A stretch of 64,000 bases of DNA from Aquanectria penicillioides (taxonomy: Eukaryota > Ascomycota > Sordariomycetes > Hypocreales > Nectriaceae). Under the pieces are notes generated by a model. That model was not told the origin of the DNA. It searched no databases and worked only from the letters and a program-made list of their open reading frames with translations. Position 1 is the stretch's first letter. Every line of letters begins with the position of its first letter. The stretch lies in NCBI GenBank assembly GCA_003415625.1, contig PYIU01000001.1:4278746-4342745 (forward strand). Direction: 5' to 3'. The position numbers were made by a program, and so were the translations under genes. Shown one piece after another: positions 1 to 10,690 of this stretch.

Positions 1-372
1 GGATCGAACAAAACTTGGCCAAGTTGCTACACAGGGTCCCTGATCTTCGACTCGACAAGGGTATTTCGCACAGCACGTGTTCTGAAGTGTGAACGGCACG
101 ATGCCCGGTTGCATCATTAAATAAAACATGAGATCTCATGATGCTCAATTGGCTGGATAGCGATCATTCCAGGTGGAGACTCGAGTGATGGGCGATCTTC
201 AGCCCTGCATTTAGGCTTGGTATTGGATTCCCGCGCCCCACCACGCTGCTTTGGTGGACCCCACCTTGCCGCATCACCCCTCGCCATTTTTTCCAGGCGG
301 GGTTTGTTTGCACTCGAGTTTGCGACTTGACTCATCGCGACCAACCGACCGACCGACCGACCAAGACCGACG
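1..372. other. 5' flank of adenylosuccinate synthetase gene
   Basis: No gene was recognised. The stretch should hold the promoter and leader of the gene starting at 373. A short CCGA tandem repeat (4.5 copies, 345-362) sits directly before the start codon and is probably part of the leader. Open frames on the minus strand here are not supported by any family resemblance. Confidence 0.6.
345..362. repeat. CCGA short tandem repeat
   Basis: About 4.5 perfect copies of the tetramer CCGA end 10 bases before the start codon of the adenylosuccinate synthetase gene. It is likely transcribed as leader. No function is implied. Confidence 0.8.
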
Positions 373-3236
373 ATGGCGACCATAATTCTGGGCTCCCAAT
401 GGGGTGAGTCTTCTGCTCCTTGTAGCGATCGAACGCGTCGCTTGTATCCCCTGAGCGGTTCGCTGCTCATCCCTGTCCTGCACGTCTGCATGCGGTGATG
501 GCGGGGCAATCCAGAGACCCGTGTTCCTGGACCGTCGGCATTCGACCTCGACAACTCGATCGATCCTGCTCGCCCTACAGACTTGCTGACTTTTTTGGCT
601 CATTTAGGAGACGAAGGGGTATGTTTTTCGTCAATCTAGGCCTCCGATCGAACACAATTGAACGACTCTTCCCGAGACCTTGAAATGGCATTTACTAACG
701 TCGACTCCCCGCGACCAGAAAGGAAAATTGACGGACCACCTCCTATCAACATCTTCGTTTGAGCTCTGCGCCCGAGCTGCGGGTGGTCACAATGCTGGTC
801 ACTCGATAAAGTAAGGAAGGGCGTCAAAGTAATGGGACAATGGCTCACAATTGCTTATTTAGGACGGGTGGCCAAAGCTACAGGTAGACACTCTCCGCCG
901 AACCAACATTTATACTCCTCTCAGTGGTGTTGAGGGATGTATAAATTGACTACTTTGTTATATCGTCATGAGGAATGCTAATATTCTATCTAATTTAGCT
1001 TCCATCTCTTGCGTAAGTCTTTTGTTTACTGCCCTTGTTCCCTTTCGCGTAGTAGGCTCATCCTCCGACGGGCGTCGAACACTTGCGATTTCCTCAAAAG
1101 AGACCCCCAAGACAAGCCCTTCTTCTGAGTGCCCACGCATATGCACTAGTTGCTAACTCCCTGGCTTTAGCATCTGGCTTGATGAGCCCCACTACTGATA
1201 ACTTGATCGGATCCGGCGTTGTTTTCAATGTCGACGCGTTCTTCAAGGTTCGTCCCCACTTACACACTTGGACTTGGTCATGACAACTGGACAATTTGAA
1301 TATCATGACTGACAATCTCCACTAGGAACTAAGTGACCTCGAAGCTAAAGGTGTACCTCGCGTTCATGAGCGCATCCATGTCAGCTCCAGGTGTCACCTG
1401 AACTTGACTCTGCATGCTGCTGTCGATGGGCTTGCAGAGGTAGAGGTTAGTTCAGACTGTATCCACATACATGCTTTGATGCCTGGGTTTTGCCGCTCAT
1501 CTCAGAAATCATTTTTTATAAATCTTCTAATTCTAATCTAACAATCAAACAGCTCGGAGCGAACCAGATCGGAACTACCAAGAGTACTTGAGCCCCTAAG
1601 TTCCCTGCCCTTGTCGTGTGCCGTGTGCAGAAACTCGCCCTCTGAAGCATAGTTGGCCTATTTCAGTTGATCCTAGGCGAATGTTGCTCCAGAGAAAGGA
1701 TTTCTGCTCTCTTCACATGGTTCAACATCCCGAGCTTTTGCAAAGCATATTAGCTAACATTCTTTTGCTCAAGGGGGTATTGGCCCATCTTACAGTAAGC
1801 TACTGACATTTTGTGCCTATTTTGAGTAATGCTAAGTCCAATTTAAGGCACCAAGGCCGCACGAGACAACCTACGGGTCATCGACCTCTATCACGAGTCT
1901 TTCGAGAAGAAGCTGCGCCTGCTTGCAGATGGCTATCAAAAGCGATACGGAAAGCTCCTCCAGTACTCCGTTGAGGACGAAATCCAGCGGCTCAAGGATA
2001 TCAAGGACCGACTCCGCCCTTACGTCGTTGATGCCGTGGAATACATGTCGAAGGTCCATGAGCAGAAGCGCTCGGTCCTTGTTGAGGGCTCCCAGGCTCT
2101 GAGTATGTTTTGAAAATGCTTTGACCCGAACAGGTTCATACTAATCTTACCGCAGTGCTTGACATCGATTATGGCACTTACCCCTATGTTACATCGTCGG
2201 CCACTGGTCTGGGTGGATGCATTCAGGGTCTAGGACTCAGCCCCTTTGCCATTAAGTAAGCTTGATCCCCACACAACAACGCGGCCACTGCACAGTTACC
2301 GTCGTATTGTAGGAAATCATGTGAACAGTATTTATAACAAATCTCTTATAGGGAGGTCATCGCCGTTGTCAAGGCCTACGTTAGTTTTTCCCGTCATTCA
2401 AGCGCCTTATGACTACCCATATCACAAATTTGTCTGCTTACAATTGAATGCTTGACAGACTACACGAGTTGGAGGTGGTCCCTTCCCTACCGAGCAGGAA
2501 GGTGATGTCGGCAAGGCCCTACAAGAGATTGGAGGAGAGATTGTGCGTTGAAACTGCTCACTCTGAAATTATTGAATATGTTGCTAATGATGCTTAGGGA
2601 GTCTCTACCGGCCGACGCCGACGATGCGGCTGGCTTGACTTGGTTGTTCTCAGATACTCCAAGGCTGTCAACCGTGAGTGATACTGTATCGCCGACTTTG
2701 AGGAAATAATTAACACGTATCAGACTACACCGCCATCAACCTGACCAAGCGTAAGTCTTCGAGTCACTCGAAACAATTCATGAAATGTTGATCCGATCCT
2801 TTGTAGTGGACGTCCTCGACACTTTCCCCACCATTCGCATTGCCACAGCATACATCACCCCGGATGGAGAGAAGCTTACCAGCTTCCCTGCGGACCTCAA
2901 CCTTGTAAGTTGCCTGCTTTTGAATCTGGAGCCGTGTTCTAAACCGAGTTTTAGCTTGAGAAATGCACTGCCGAGTACATCGATTTTGAGGGTTGGCAAA
3001 GCTCCACCAAGGGAATTCGCAACTGGGCGGATCTCCCTCCCCAAGCTCAGAAGTACATTGAGCTCATTGAATCATCTGTTGGTGTCAAGGTACGTCTTGG
3101 AAAACTTGGTCTTTTGAACACTGCGTTGTCCGCATGGCAACGCATGATTATGAAATTTGGCCATGTTGCTAACCTTCAAAAGGTCACCCACGTAGGAACC
3201 GGCCAGGACCGAGAGGACATGGTTATCCGGAAGTAA
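373..3236 (+). CDS. ADE12: adenylosuccinate synthetase, 18 exons
   Basis: The product joins IMP and aspartate using GTP to form adenylosuccinate, the first committed step from IMP to AMP. Exons: 373-403, 608-618, 719-810, 863-883, 999-1012, 1171-1247, 1326-1445, 1553-1583, 1774-1794, 1848-2102, 2156-2255, 2352-2379, 2459-2542, 2598-2673, 2724-2750, 2807-2904, 2955-3089, 3183-3236. They sum to 1275 nt, 424 residues, a normal length for the family, with no frame break. Seen motifs: N-terminal GSQWGDEGKGK (P-loop and catalytic Asp), GGHNAGHS (catalytic His), IGTTKRGIGPSYSTK (IMP binding), [41 protein letters not shown] and LTKLDVLDTF. The start at 373 is the only ATG that gives the family's N-terminus. 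Seventeen introns, with exons of 11, 14, 21, 21 and 27 nt, is odd for an ascomycete gene of this size. It may be the sole housekeeping copy or a paralog. Confidence 0.93.
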
Positions 3237-3701
3237 GACACAGTGTCTGGAATCAGAGTGCGCGGCACCCCTCGGAGTGGTAATTGATGCATCATCGAGA
3301 TTTATCACAGTGCTGTCCTTATTTTCACAACAGATAAATGAAGTTAGAAACAAATAGACTTTGGAATCAGGCTTAACCAATGGCGTGCATTTGAGTTGTA
3401 ACAAACTCTCAACTTTATCAATAATTTGATTCTGACATTGTCACCACGCTTTCTAATGATACCATTATACCACCATGTCGCGCAGCGTGTATGCCCATGA
3501 GATTCCAGTAACGGCGGTCATGAAGTAAGAATTGGGCATGGGAAGTGATACTGTGGCGCCGAGTGATGTGGCTGGTGTGATAGCCAGCTGGTGGGGCCGG
3601 CAGCAAAGCCCCACTAAAAAGTTCAGTGCAACTAGAAACTTTTTGTCCCGGGCAATCAATGCCATTTGCAACTTTCGCAGTCCAAAATCCCACCACACAA
3701 A
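3237..3701. other. intergenic, 3' flank of ADE12 and promoter of LCP5
   Basis: No gene was recognised between these two same-strand genes. The short open frames on both strands show no family resemblance. Confidence 0.6.
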
Positions 3702-4829
3702 ATGGCGGCGCCAACGACATTACCAGCGCTGCTCACCTCGTTGACGCAGTCGCTATCATCTGCCCTCGAAGTCACCCCCAAGATCGCCTCCATTGAGCAC
3801 CAGAAGGATGGCATCTCCCTCCTCGACGTCAAGAACGAGCTGCTCCTGTCGTACCTGCAAAACCTCGTCTTCCTGATCCTCCTCAAACTCAGAAACTCCA
3901 AGTTGGACTCGGAACACTCAGACGAAGAAGACACAAAGTTGGACGAGTCAGTCCGATCAAAACTTGTGGAGCTGCGACTCTACCTCGAGAGGGGAGCCCG
4001 ACCGCTTGAGGAGAAGCTGCGATTCTCTATCGACCGGTTCCTACGAACCGCAGACGATGCCGACCGCGAGAGACAAGCAGCCGAGGCGGCTATGAACGAG
4101 AAGGACGGCTCTGACTCCGAATCTGGATCAGGCTCTGACGGAGACGAGGATTCTGACGAGGAGAGCGAAGAGGAGCTGGTTTCGCAGAAGCGTGGCAAGG
4201 CTCCGGCAGCGCCCAACTTCGGTACCCTGATCGACGACGTGACCGCAAAGCCCTCGAAGAGCGACGGAGCCTCAGGCGTCTACCGTCCCCCCAAGCGAGA
4301 CCGCCAGGTCATGGATGCTCCCCAGCGCCGCGAGAAGGGCGACCGCCGAGGCAACAAGTCGCACACAATGGAGGAGTTCGTCCAGTCGGAATTGTCTGCT
4401 GCACCTCTTGCCGAGCCCAGCATCGGCACCACCATTGTCCAGGGCGGCCGCAAGATGAAGTCGGCTGCGGAGCGCAAGGAGGAAGACGAGCGCCGCGACT
4501 ACGAAGAAACCAACTACGTGCGTCTCCCCAAAGAGAGCAAGAAGGACCGCGCCAAGGCCCAGCAGGCCGGTCGCAGCAGCCGCATGATGTTCGGCGGCGA
4601 GGAGTGGCACAACCTCGGCGAGGGCGTCGATCGCATCGACCGCCTGACCAAGAAGAAAGCCTCGCAGACGGGCGTGCGTGCCATGCTCGAGAAGAGCCGA
4701 AAGCGCGGCATAGACACGACGGACGGACCCAGAGGAAGCGGCAGCAGGGGCGCCGAGATTGGAGACAGGTTTCACAAGAGGGTCAAGGTGTTGGAAGGCG
4801 GACGACGAGACCGTGGCAAAAACAGATAG
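3702..4829 (+). CDS. LCP5: Sas10/Utp3/C1D family protein, Lcp5/neuroguidin-like
   Basis: Family members bind U3 snoRNP in the nucleolus and act in early 18S rRNA processing of the small-subunit processome. The 375-residue intronless protein begins with a helical Sas10/C1D domain (about residues 10-105, including LLDVKNELLLSYLQNLVFLIL). A Ser/Asp/Glu-rich acidic stretch follows (about 135-160), then a basic C-terminal half with YRPPKR, a run around ERKEEDERRDYEETNYVRLPK, and a lysine/arginine-rich end. The frame is open 36 nt upstream, but the ATG at 3702 (context cacaaaATGgc) is the better start because the residues before it are not family-like. Charged low-complexity segments are normal for this family. 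The name follows the domain order; Sas10 itself would be longer. Confidence 0.85.
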   Translation: MAAPTTLPALLTSLTQSLSSALEVTPKIASIEHQKDGISLLDVKNELLLSYLQNLVFLILLKLRNSKLDSEHSDEEDTKLDESVRSKLVELRLYLERGARPLEEKLRFSIDRFLRTADDADRERQAAEAAMNEKDGSDSESGSGSDGDEDSDEESEEELVSQKRGKAPAAPNFGTLIDDVTAKPSKSDGASGVYRPPKRDRQVMDAPQRREKGDRRGNKSHTMEEFVQSELSAAPLAEPSIGTTIVQGGRKMKSAAERKEEDERRDYEETNYVRLPKESKKDRAKAQQAGRSSRMMFGGEEWHNLGEGVDRIDRLTKKKASQTGVRAMLEKSRKRGIDTTDGPRGSGSRGAEIGDRFHKRVKVLEGGRRDRGKNR

Positions 4830-5498
4830 ATGGATTGGTTACAATACAATGGTCCACGCGGGCAACCGACAACAAAAATTCTTTCTTGGCCTCTCGGTAC
4901 ATATTCAATATTATCGTATCCCACCAACATGACACCAAAATATTCTGATTACCGGCCCACACGGATGAACGAAACCGTCCCCAGCCTAAGAATCTTTCTT
5001 GAGATTAATGCTATGTTCATGAAGCAGAACAAGCTGTGCGCACGAATGCGGCAAATAATACGTTTGTTGCCTACTCGTATAAACACAAAATATATTCTGT
5101 TGAAAAGTTACATTACCCAATCATTGGTTTGTTTCTCTGGAAGGTCCTGCGTCTTGATTGTATCTTGACTCCAAACTCTTGGCTGACTCTGTCCAAGATC
5201 ATGACCATCCAGTATTTTTTTATATGAAATCAGAATGCTCATGTTGTAGCATTTCTAATGTCTTCTAGGTTTTGAATTCGGTGATGAAGTTAGCCACAGG
5301 CCCCGCAGATTAGGTGTGTTTATTGAGTATAAACCTTCCAAGGTGCAGCTTAGACAAATCTTGCCTGACAAGATTCTCGAGTCAAAACATCGTCTTCAGA
5401 AGACTTATTTCCCTAAGTGGCTCTTCCTTTTGCACATCTTGTTTCAGAGCACCTGTGGTGACGAGGTTGTCTAGGAAGTCAATGAGGAGGTTGGTCCC
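4830..5498. other. intergenic, AT-rich 3' flanks
   Basis: No gene was recognised. Reading minus-strand past the last stop of the neighbouring pseudogene (5499-5501), the same frame stays open to about 5370 without recognisable conservation. It may therefore include a remnant of that gene's C-terminus. Confidence 0.5.
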
Positions 5499-7187
5499 TT
5501 AGGTAACTACAGGATCCCGGAATAGCTCATTTTCAAACCCAACCGGGCAGAGCTCTCCCCACCTCACCGTGGCTCCCTTGCTAGTTGGTATCCCGTCCAC
5601 CAGCATGGGCAGGTTTTGGCCCCAACGATGCTTGAGTAGTTCCCGAGATCTCCCAAACCACCACGTCATATCCCATTGATGTTCTACGTGGAACTTCTCC
5701 ATGCTGTTGTGGTGAATCACGACTGGCACAAAACCAACAAAGATTTCGCTGTACAAAGGCAGCGTGTTCCACCTCTCTCTTGGCATTAAGTCTAGGACTT
5801 CCCCCTAAGGCAGTGAACTGATGCTCGGTATCTTGGGCTTACAAGAGAACACGTTTTTACTACCAACTTGTTCTGTAAATGATTCGTTGAGGCGGATGTA
5901 TCGTCGGTCGGACCCAGAGTTTGATGTCTGGTGTCCTAACAGCGACCAGTAGTCGATCGTGATTCCGCACTCGTAGGGCTTACCGGGGAGATACCCTGGG
6001 TCGAACTCTTGATGGGTGAAAGGTGGGTTTAAGAGGTCATCATATCGATAACCTTCAAGGTTCGTCTGCGGAGGCTTAGCGCCGGGGCGACCCGAGACAA
6101 AAGTGTCGAGGACATCGTCGATTCGTTTCCGATGACGACGGCGCATGACCTCGCGATGGAACTCTCGCTCTCTAAATATCTCAGTGAAGATTCTTTGGTC
6201 ACTGCCGTGGTAGCAATAATCAGCATGGCCGTTATCCGTACCGTCGAACCAGGCGTCTGTCCAGTTCATGCATGCTTCCAATTTCTCCCTAGCCCATTCA
6301 AGCATATAACGCATCTCCTTAACTGGGCCTATCATGTAGCCTAAAATAAGGTATCAAGTACGACGGCTACTCCAGCCATTAGCTCCAATAGCAGTATCGG
6401 TGTCTGTGCCGTAGAGATCGAGTGGGAGTGATGATTCGAGAACAGGGTAACAAGCAACTGTGTAGAGCTAGTTAGGGCAGCACCGTTTTCCGCCTGCGAA
6501 GATAATGGATGATGTGATATTCTCGACTTTTTTGGACACGGCCGAGGCGCTGAGAAATGCGGTCGTTGTCCTCAGCAATTATGTCGTCATAACAGGCTGC
6601 CAGAGTCTCAAATGGGAGCTGAAACCAAATATCGTAGGAATCTAATATAAAGACTAGGTCCTGTTCGAATCCAGGCATCTTGCGGCGTTCCGCATCGTTG
6701 GTGTATCCGAGAGTCCGGGTAGTTTTCAAATAATGCGAGCCACCTCCAAAGATGTTATTAGTACCTTCGTCATCCGATCCTACCATATGGGGATTCGGAT
6801 ATCCAAGGATTGCCATTGTCAGGAGGGTTTTGCAGAAGCCAGGGATGGACTTTGTAGCCGGCATCATGACATGGTATCCTCTGCTAGCAGACTGTTTAGT
6901 AAGTATCTTTGGGTTATCAATCTTAACGATGTTGGTGTCGGTGGCCTAAGGTGAGTGGAGGTGGGAGCCTCCATGTTGGAAAGGCTAAAGATTTTGGTCA
7001 GATTCGAGTTTGGCGACCATGAACTTTCCGCGAGGAGGATTAAATCTTGCCGCCGCGGTTGGCAGTAGTTCAGTGGAGAGGGACTTACATGGACAAGAAG
7101 GCCAAGGAGAAGAGTGCTGATGATGAAGGCTGCAGTAATGACCAAGCCGGAATGTCGGTTGAGTTGTAGTAGGATTGAGTGGGCCAT
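5499..7187 (-). pseudogene. decayed type II membrane glycosyltransferase-like gene
   Basis: It resembles a fungal family of conserved, mostly unnamed proteins that look like membrane-anchored glycosyltransferases. I recognise the pattern but cannot name a substrate. Exon 1 (7187-7089) encodes a short cytoplasmic tail and one membrane segment (about residues 13-32). After an intron the frame resumes at 6945 with a luminal domain containing YHVMMPATK, then LVFILDSYDIWFQLP with an Asp-rich site, and later PGKPYECGITIDYW and GHQTSNSGSDRRYIR. The frame is broken at least four times: a one-base shift in the A6 run at 6528-6533, and in-frame stops at 6468-6470 (TAG), 6354-6356 (TGA) and 5805-5807 (TAG). 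The TAA at 5499-5501 may be the true end or a further break. The TAG and TGA stops fit C-to-T change of CAG or CGA. The fragments between breaks remain family-like, so decay is recent. Confidence 0.75.
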
Positions 7188-8890
7188 TGAAAAAGTAAGG
7201 GTGGTAACAATTGCACTACGTAACATCAACGACAGGAAGGAACTGAAATTAGGGATATACAGTACTCCGAAAAGAAATCAAGTCCCGCCTGTATCAGATG
7301 GGCGGCGTTGCAAGAAAAGCAATCCCAGCGCTACTAGTCCGTGCATGTTCGCGGGTCATAGCGGCATGTCGATCTGTCGTGATGGGAGGCCAGCCACGCG
7401 AAAAGGAAACGGTTCTCATGTCCGTCTTTCTCCTGGAGAAAGGCGGTATCAGCAAGAGTGGTTTAAAATCCCAGTCATCGAAAGGTCTCTCAGTAGGTGA
7501 TGCAAATACCCCCAGCGGGACGCGTTCAAACCGAACTTGTGAGGATCAGGGATGTGCTTGGACTCCGGCCGCGCGCGTATCGCAGTCCAATCCCATAGCC
7601 GACTTACATGAAAAGCACCGATGCATTTCCCTCTGTCCCCATGTCGACAACCGAGAAACTACTGTAGTGGCAGACCAACCACGTTGGGCAGTGGATCTGG
7701 GGCACAGCGCCTGCATGTGGCTTCGATGGCTTTCGTGGCTCCGTCCGCCTGTGCCGAGGGTCCGATACACATTCGATTGTATCCAGCCTCTTCGCGATTC
7801 CAACCGCCTGATCCTAGCGGCGTTTTTGGTTGTCAAGTTTAACAACTGCATTGTTTCGTTTGCCTGTTGACGAGGACGGGTCATACATAGGGCTGGCCCC
7901 AGGGATCTGCGGTATCTAACAGCAAGCAGTTGGCAGTGTTTCATTGTTCCAGGGTTCACCTGCGCACTGTAATTACGTCTCGGACCGTCACCACCCTGTC
8001 ACAGCTCACGGACGAGGCCTTTTGTCTTTCGGTTTCTTTGAAAACTGGGGGTCCTAGCGAAACAGGTGGGCTACAGTACGTGAATACCACGTCAGCTCCT
8101 GATAGAATTGCTTGGCTTATCTGAGAAATGTCAATTTGTGAAATTTTGTGTGACCTGATTGTTGCGTCAAGAACTCGAACAAACTGGCAGGGAATCGAGG
8201 ACTTATGCATCTGGTTCCTGTACCTTACCTGCCTCTTGCATTGTCTGTGCCACGGTGCTTTCATCGCTTCCCGCAAGCTCTCTACGACGTGAAGAAGGGG
8301 GGGATATAAGCAAGAGGAAAGGTACCTACTCTAAAAATACTAGGTGAGTGGCAGAATTTCTTGGTTCGCATTATCACAAGTAGTTGGCACACGCCTAATG
8401 CCTAAAGCATTATTCATTGTTCAGAATCAATAAATGCCAAATCGAATTATGGCTGGACATCGTCATGGCTCCAAAATGCGCACATGGGATGGTGGTGTCT
8501 GATAAGATAAGCATATGGCACTAAACCGCTTCAGGTCAGATGTGAATGGGCGATTGGGAAATTTCTCCAGAGCCCCTCCTCAGTCATAGCCTTCAGAACC
8601 GCAGAAGAAATACATCAGGTCCTCACCACAGCTGCTATTAAGTTTCGCCTGGGTAAAGGGCTCATTCAGGCGAGGGCCTTTTACTCTCAAACTTTGTAGT
8701 ACGCGCTTTTGCCTCGCTTTGCCCGTGCCCGCGACCACAAACTGATTCCATCCTCGTCATCACCCACCATCTGGGCCTGAAGCTATCGCAACCACCACAT
8801 CGCGAGGCGAGACACAGCGCCTACGCTCACGATTCGAAACTTAGACAGCTTTCCAAAACAGCGCAAGTCCTCGACTCAAGCTTCACAGCC
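7188..8890. other. intergenic between the pseudogene and RPC37
   Basis: About 1.7 kb between two diverging genes. Open frames up to 190 codons exist on both strands (for example 7298-7870 plus, 7546-7959 minus), but none resembles a known family or has a convincing start. An AGGTACCT palindrome lies at 8320-8327. The last few hundred bases should hold the RPC37 promoter. Confidence 0.5.
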
Positions 8891-10114
8891 ATGGCGAATC
8901 TCGAAGAACCCGCTCCCGCGGCCCCAATGGACATCGATGCCGACATCGACCCCAACCTGCAGCCTGCCACCATCGACGAAGAAGACGACCCTGTCATCGC
9001 AAACTACCAAGTCTTCCTCAACCCGGCGCTCCCTCTAGGGCGTCGTCTACTCGTCCTCCAACACCCCAACCGCACCGACGAAGCCCCGCGCCCACCCCCA
9101 ACCGAGCTGCGCATCAAAGCCACCTCCGGCATGGTGGAAGTCGATGTTCCTTTAGACCACAGCGTAGCTTACGATCGCGAGAAGGGTCTCAAATGGGGTC
9201 GCACTCTGCACGCCTCAATGGCGGCCAAGAGCGGTGGAAGTCACGGTCTCGCCGGTGGCTTTGGCTTCGGTACCGTACAGCGCGGTTCCGGTAGGAAGAA
9301 GGGGGACGACGAGGACGAAAACCTGGACTGGACCGAGGCTGTCAGGCAGGACAAGGTCCTCCGAACTCAAACGCTCGGCGGCCAGTACCCGGAGTATAGG
9401 GAAGTTCAGCACATGGTCGGTGTGTTCCAGGGCAGTAAGTTGACCTTCTTGATAACTGCCCAAACCTGAATGCGCTAACATGTAGACCCAGAGGATCTCC
9501 ATCTCACCCCCGTCTCTTCCCTCGTCCATCTCCGTCCCCAACTACATCACATCGATGCCACCGCGCAACTCGAACGCCAAGCTGCCGCCTCTGCCTCGAA
9601 GGAGACCGGTCAGGCTACTACCACTAGCGCCGCCCGTGCCATTCACATGACTGTCAAGGCGACCGGCGACGGTGACGGAGTCACTACCGAGACGATGGCC
9701 GATCGTCTCCGTGCCGTTCAGTCTGAGCACTGGCGCACCATGCGCTACACAGATGAGAACGAGGAAGCTGCCTGGGAGGTCTACAACGAGAGTCTGTTCC
9801 TCCGCCCCACCCAGGAAGGGACAGCCGAGAAGGCCGCTGAGGATGAGCGCCCACTTGAGGACGCTGTCCCCCACTTTGGCGTTCGCTGGACTGACAAGCA
9901 ACTTCTCGAGGCTGTGAGTGGCATCGAGAAGCCCGAGCCCGAGCCAGAGCCTGCGATCAAAGAAGAGCCCAAGCCCGTCCAAGCCGTGCCCGTCCAGCCA
10001 GTGCTGCCCGACCCAGCTTCCGAGGAGGCACGTCGACCAAAGCTCCGGCCTCGAGGCGGAGCGGCTGCAGGCCTCGCACGGAGAGGAGGACGGGCCCGAG
10101 GTGCAAGCTCATAG
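8891..10114 (+). CDS. RPC37: DNA-directed RNA polymerase III subunit Rpc37 (RPC5/Sin family)
   Basis: The homologs form the Rpc37-Rpc53 subcomplex of RNA polymerase III, which acts in initiation, termination and reinitiation at tRNA and 5S genes. Exons 8891-9434 and 9486-10114 give 390 residues; the 51-nt intron has a GTAAGT donor and TAG acceptor. The N-terminus is acidic (residues 1-35). It is followed by the Sin-like core with DPVIANYQVFLNPAL, LVLQHPNR and VPLDHSVAYDREKGLKWG. The C-terminal half carries HLRPQLHHID, a stretch ending NESLFLRPTQ, a Glu/Pro repeat (PEPEPEP) and a basic tail rich in Gly, Ala and Arg. The start context is cagccATGgc. The assignment rests on the core domain and length; the low-complexity C-terminus is less informative. 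It faces PAT1 tail to tail. Confidence 0.85.
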
Positions 10115-10690
10115 ACCATAATGGATAGCAAAGCCGGGAAAGGTGCTAGTCGTTTGGAAAGATAAGGAGAGCATGGGAAGCCAGAGGCAGGAGAGGATGT
10201 GTTCAACAAGATATCAAAAGCATGGGATTGCATGGTTCGGCGCACTGGAAAAAGTAGACTACCACCAAACAGGAGATGTTCGTACATCACCACCACTTGA
10301 TAAACAAGAAGAATTTTTGCAACAAAGAACGCGCATGAAACTTGAATTTATGATATAGATACTATGATGGCACCACAGCGCAGGATGACCAAGTCCTGCC
10401 TCTGCGTAACCACCAATATCGACCGACAGATACTGTAATGCCGGTACAGGGAGTGCGTTGGGAAGCACTCGACAAAATGTCGCCCTTGGATTATTATACA
10501 CCCCGGCACGCAAAAGGACGATGCCCCATGGTATCCTCGACCCGCAAAAGCCAACTTATCTCCTCAGTGCACCAAAACGCTTCAACTAGTTGACCCCGAG
10601 TGCCCAAACATGCCAGCCCGAAATAGCCCAGGGATCCCATTTTCCCTCCCAAAAAGGTAGCATTAGAGTTCCTCAACAAAACATCTGCGT
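10115..10690. other. intergenic between convergent genes RPC37 and PAT1
   Basis: About 575 bases between two stop codons, expected to hold both 3' ends. No gene was recognised; the open frames are short and unlike known families. Confidence 0.6.

Noticed and set aside
373..3236. Horizontal transfer of the intron-rich adenylosuccinate synthetase from a basidiomycete
   Set aside because: Intron density suggested it, but the protein motifs look ascomycete-like, and no tree can be made here.
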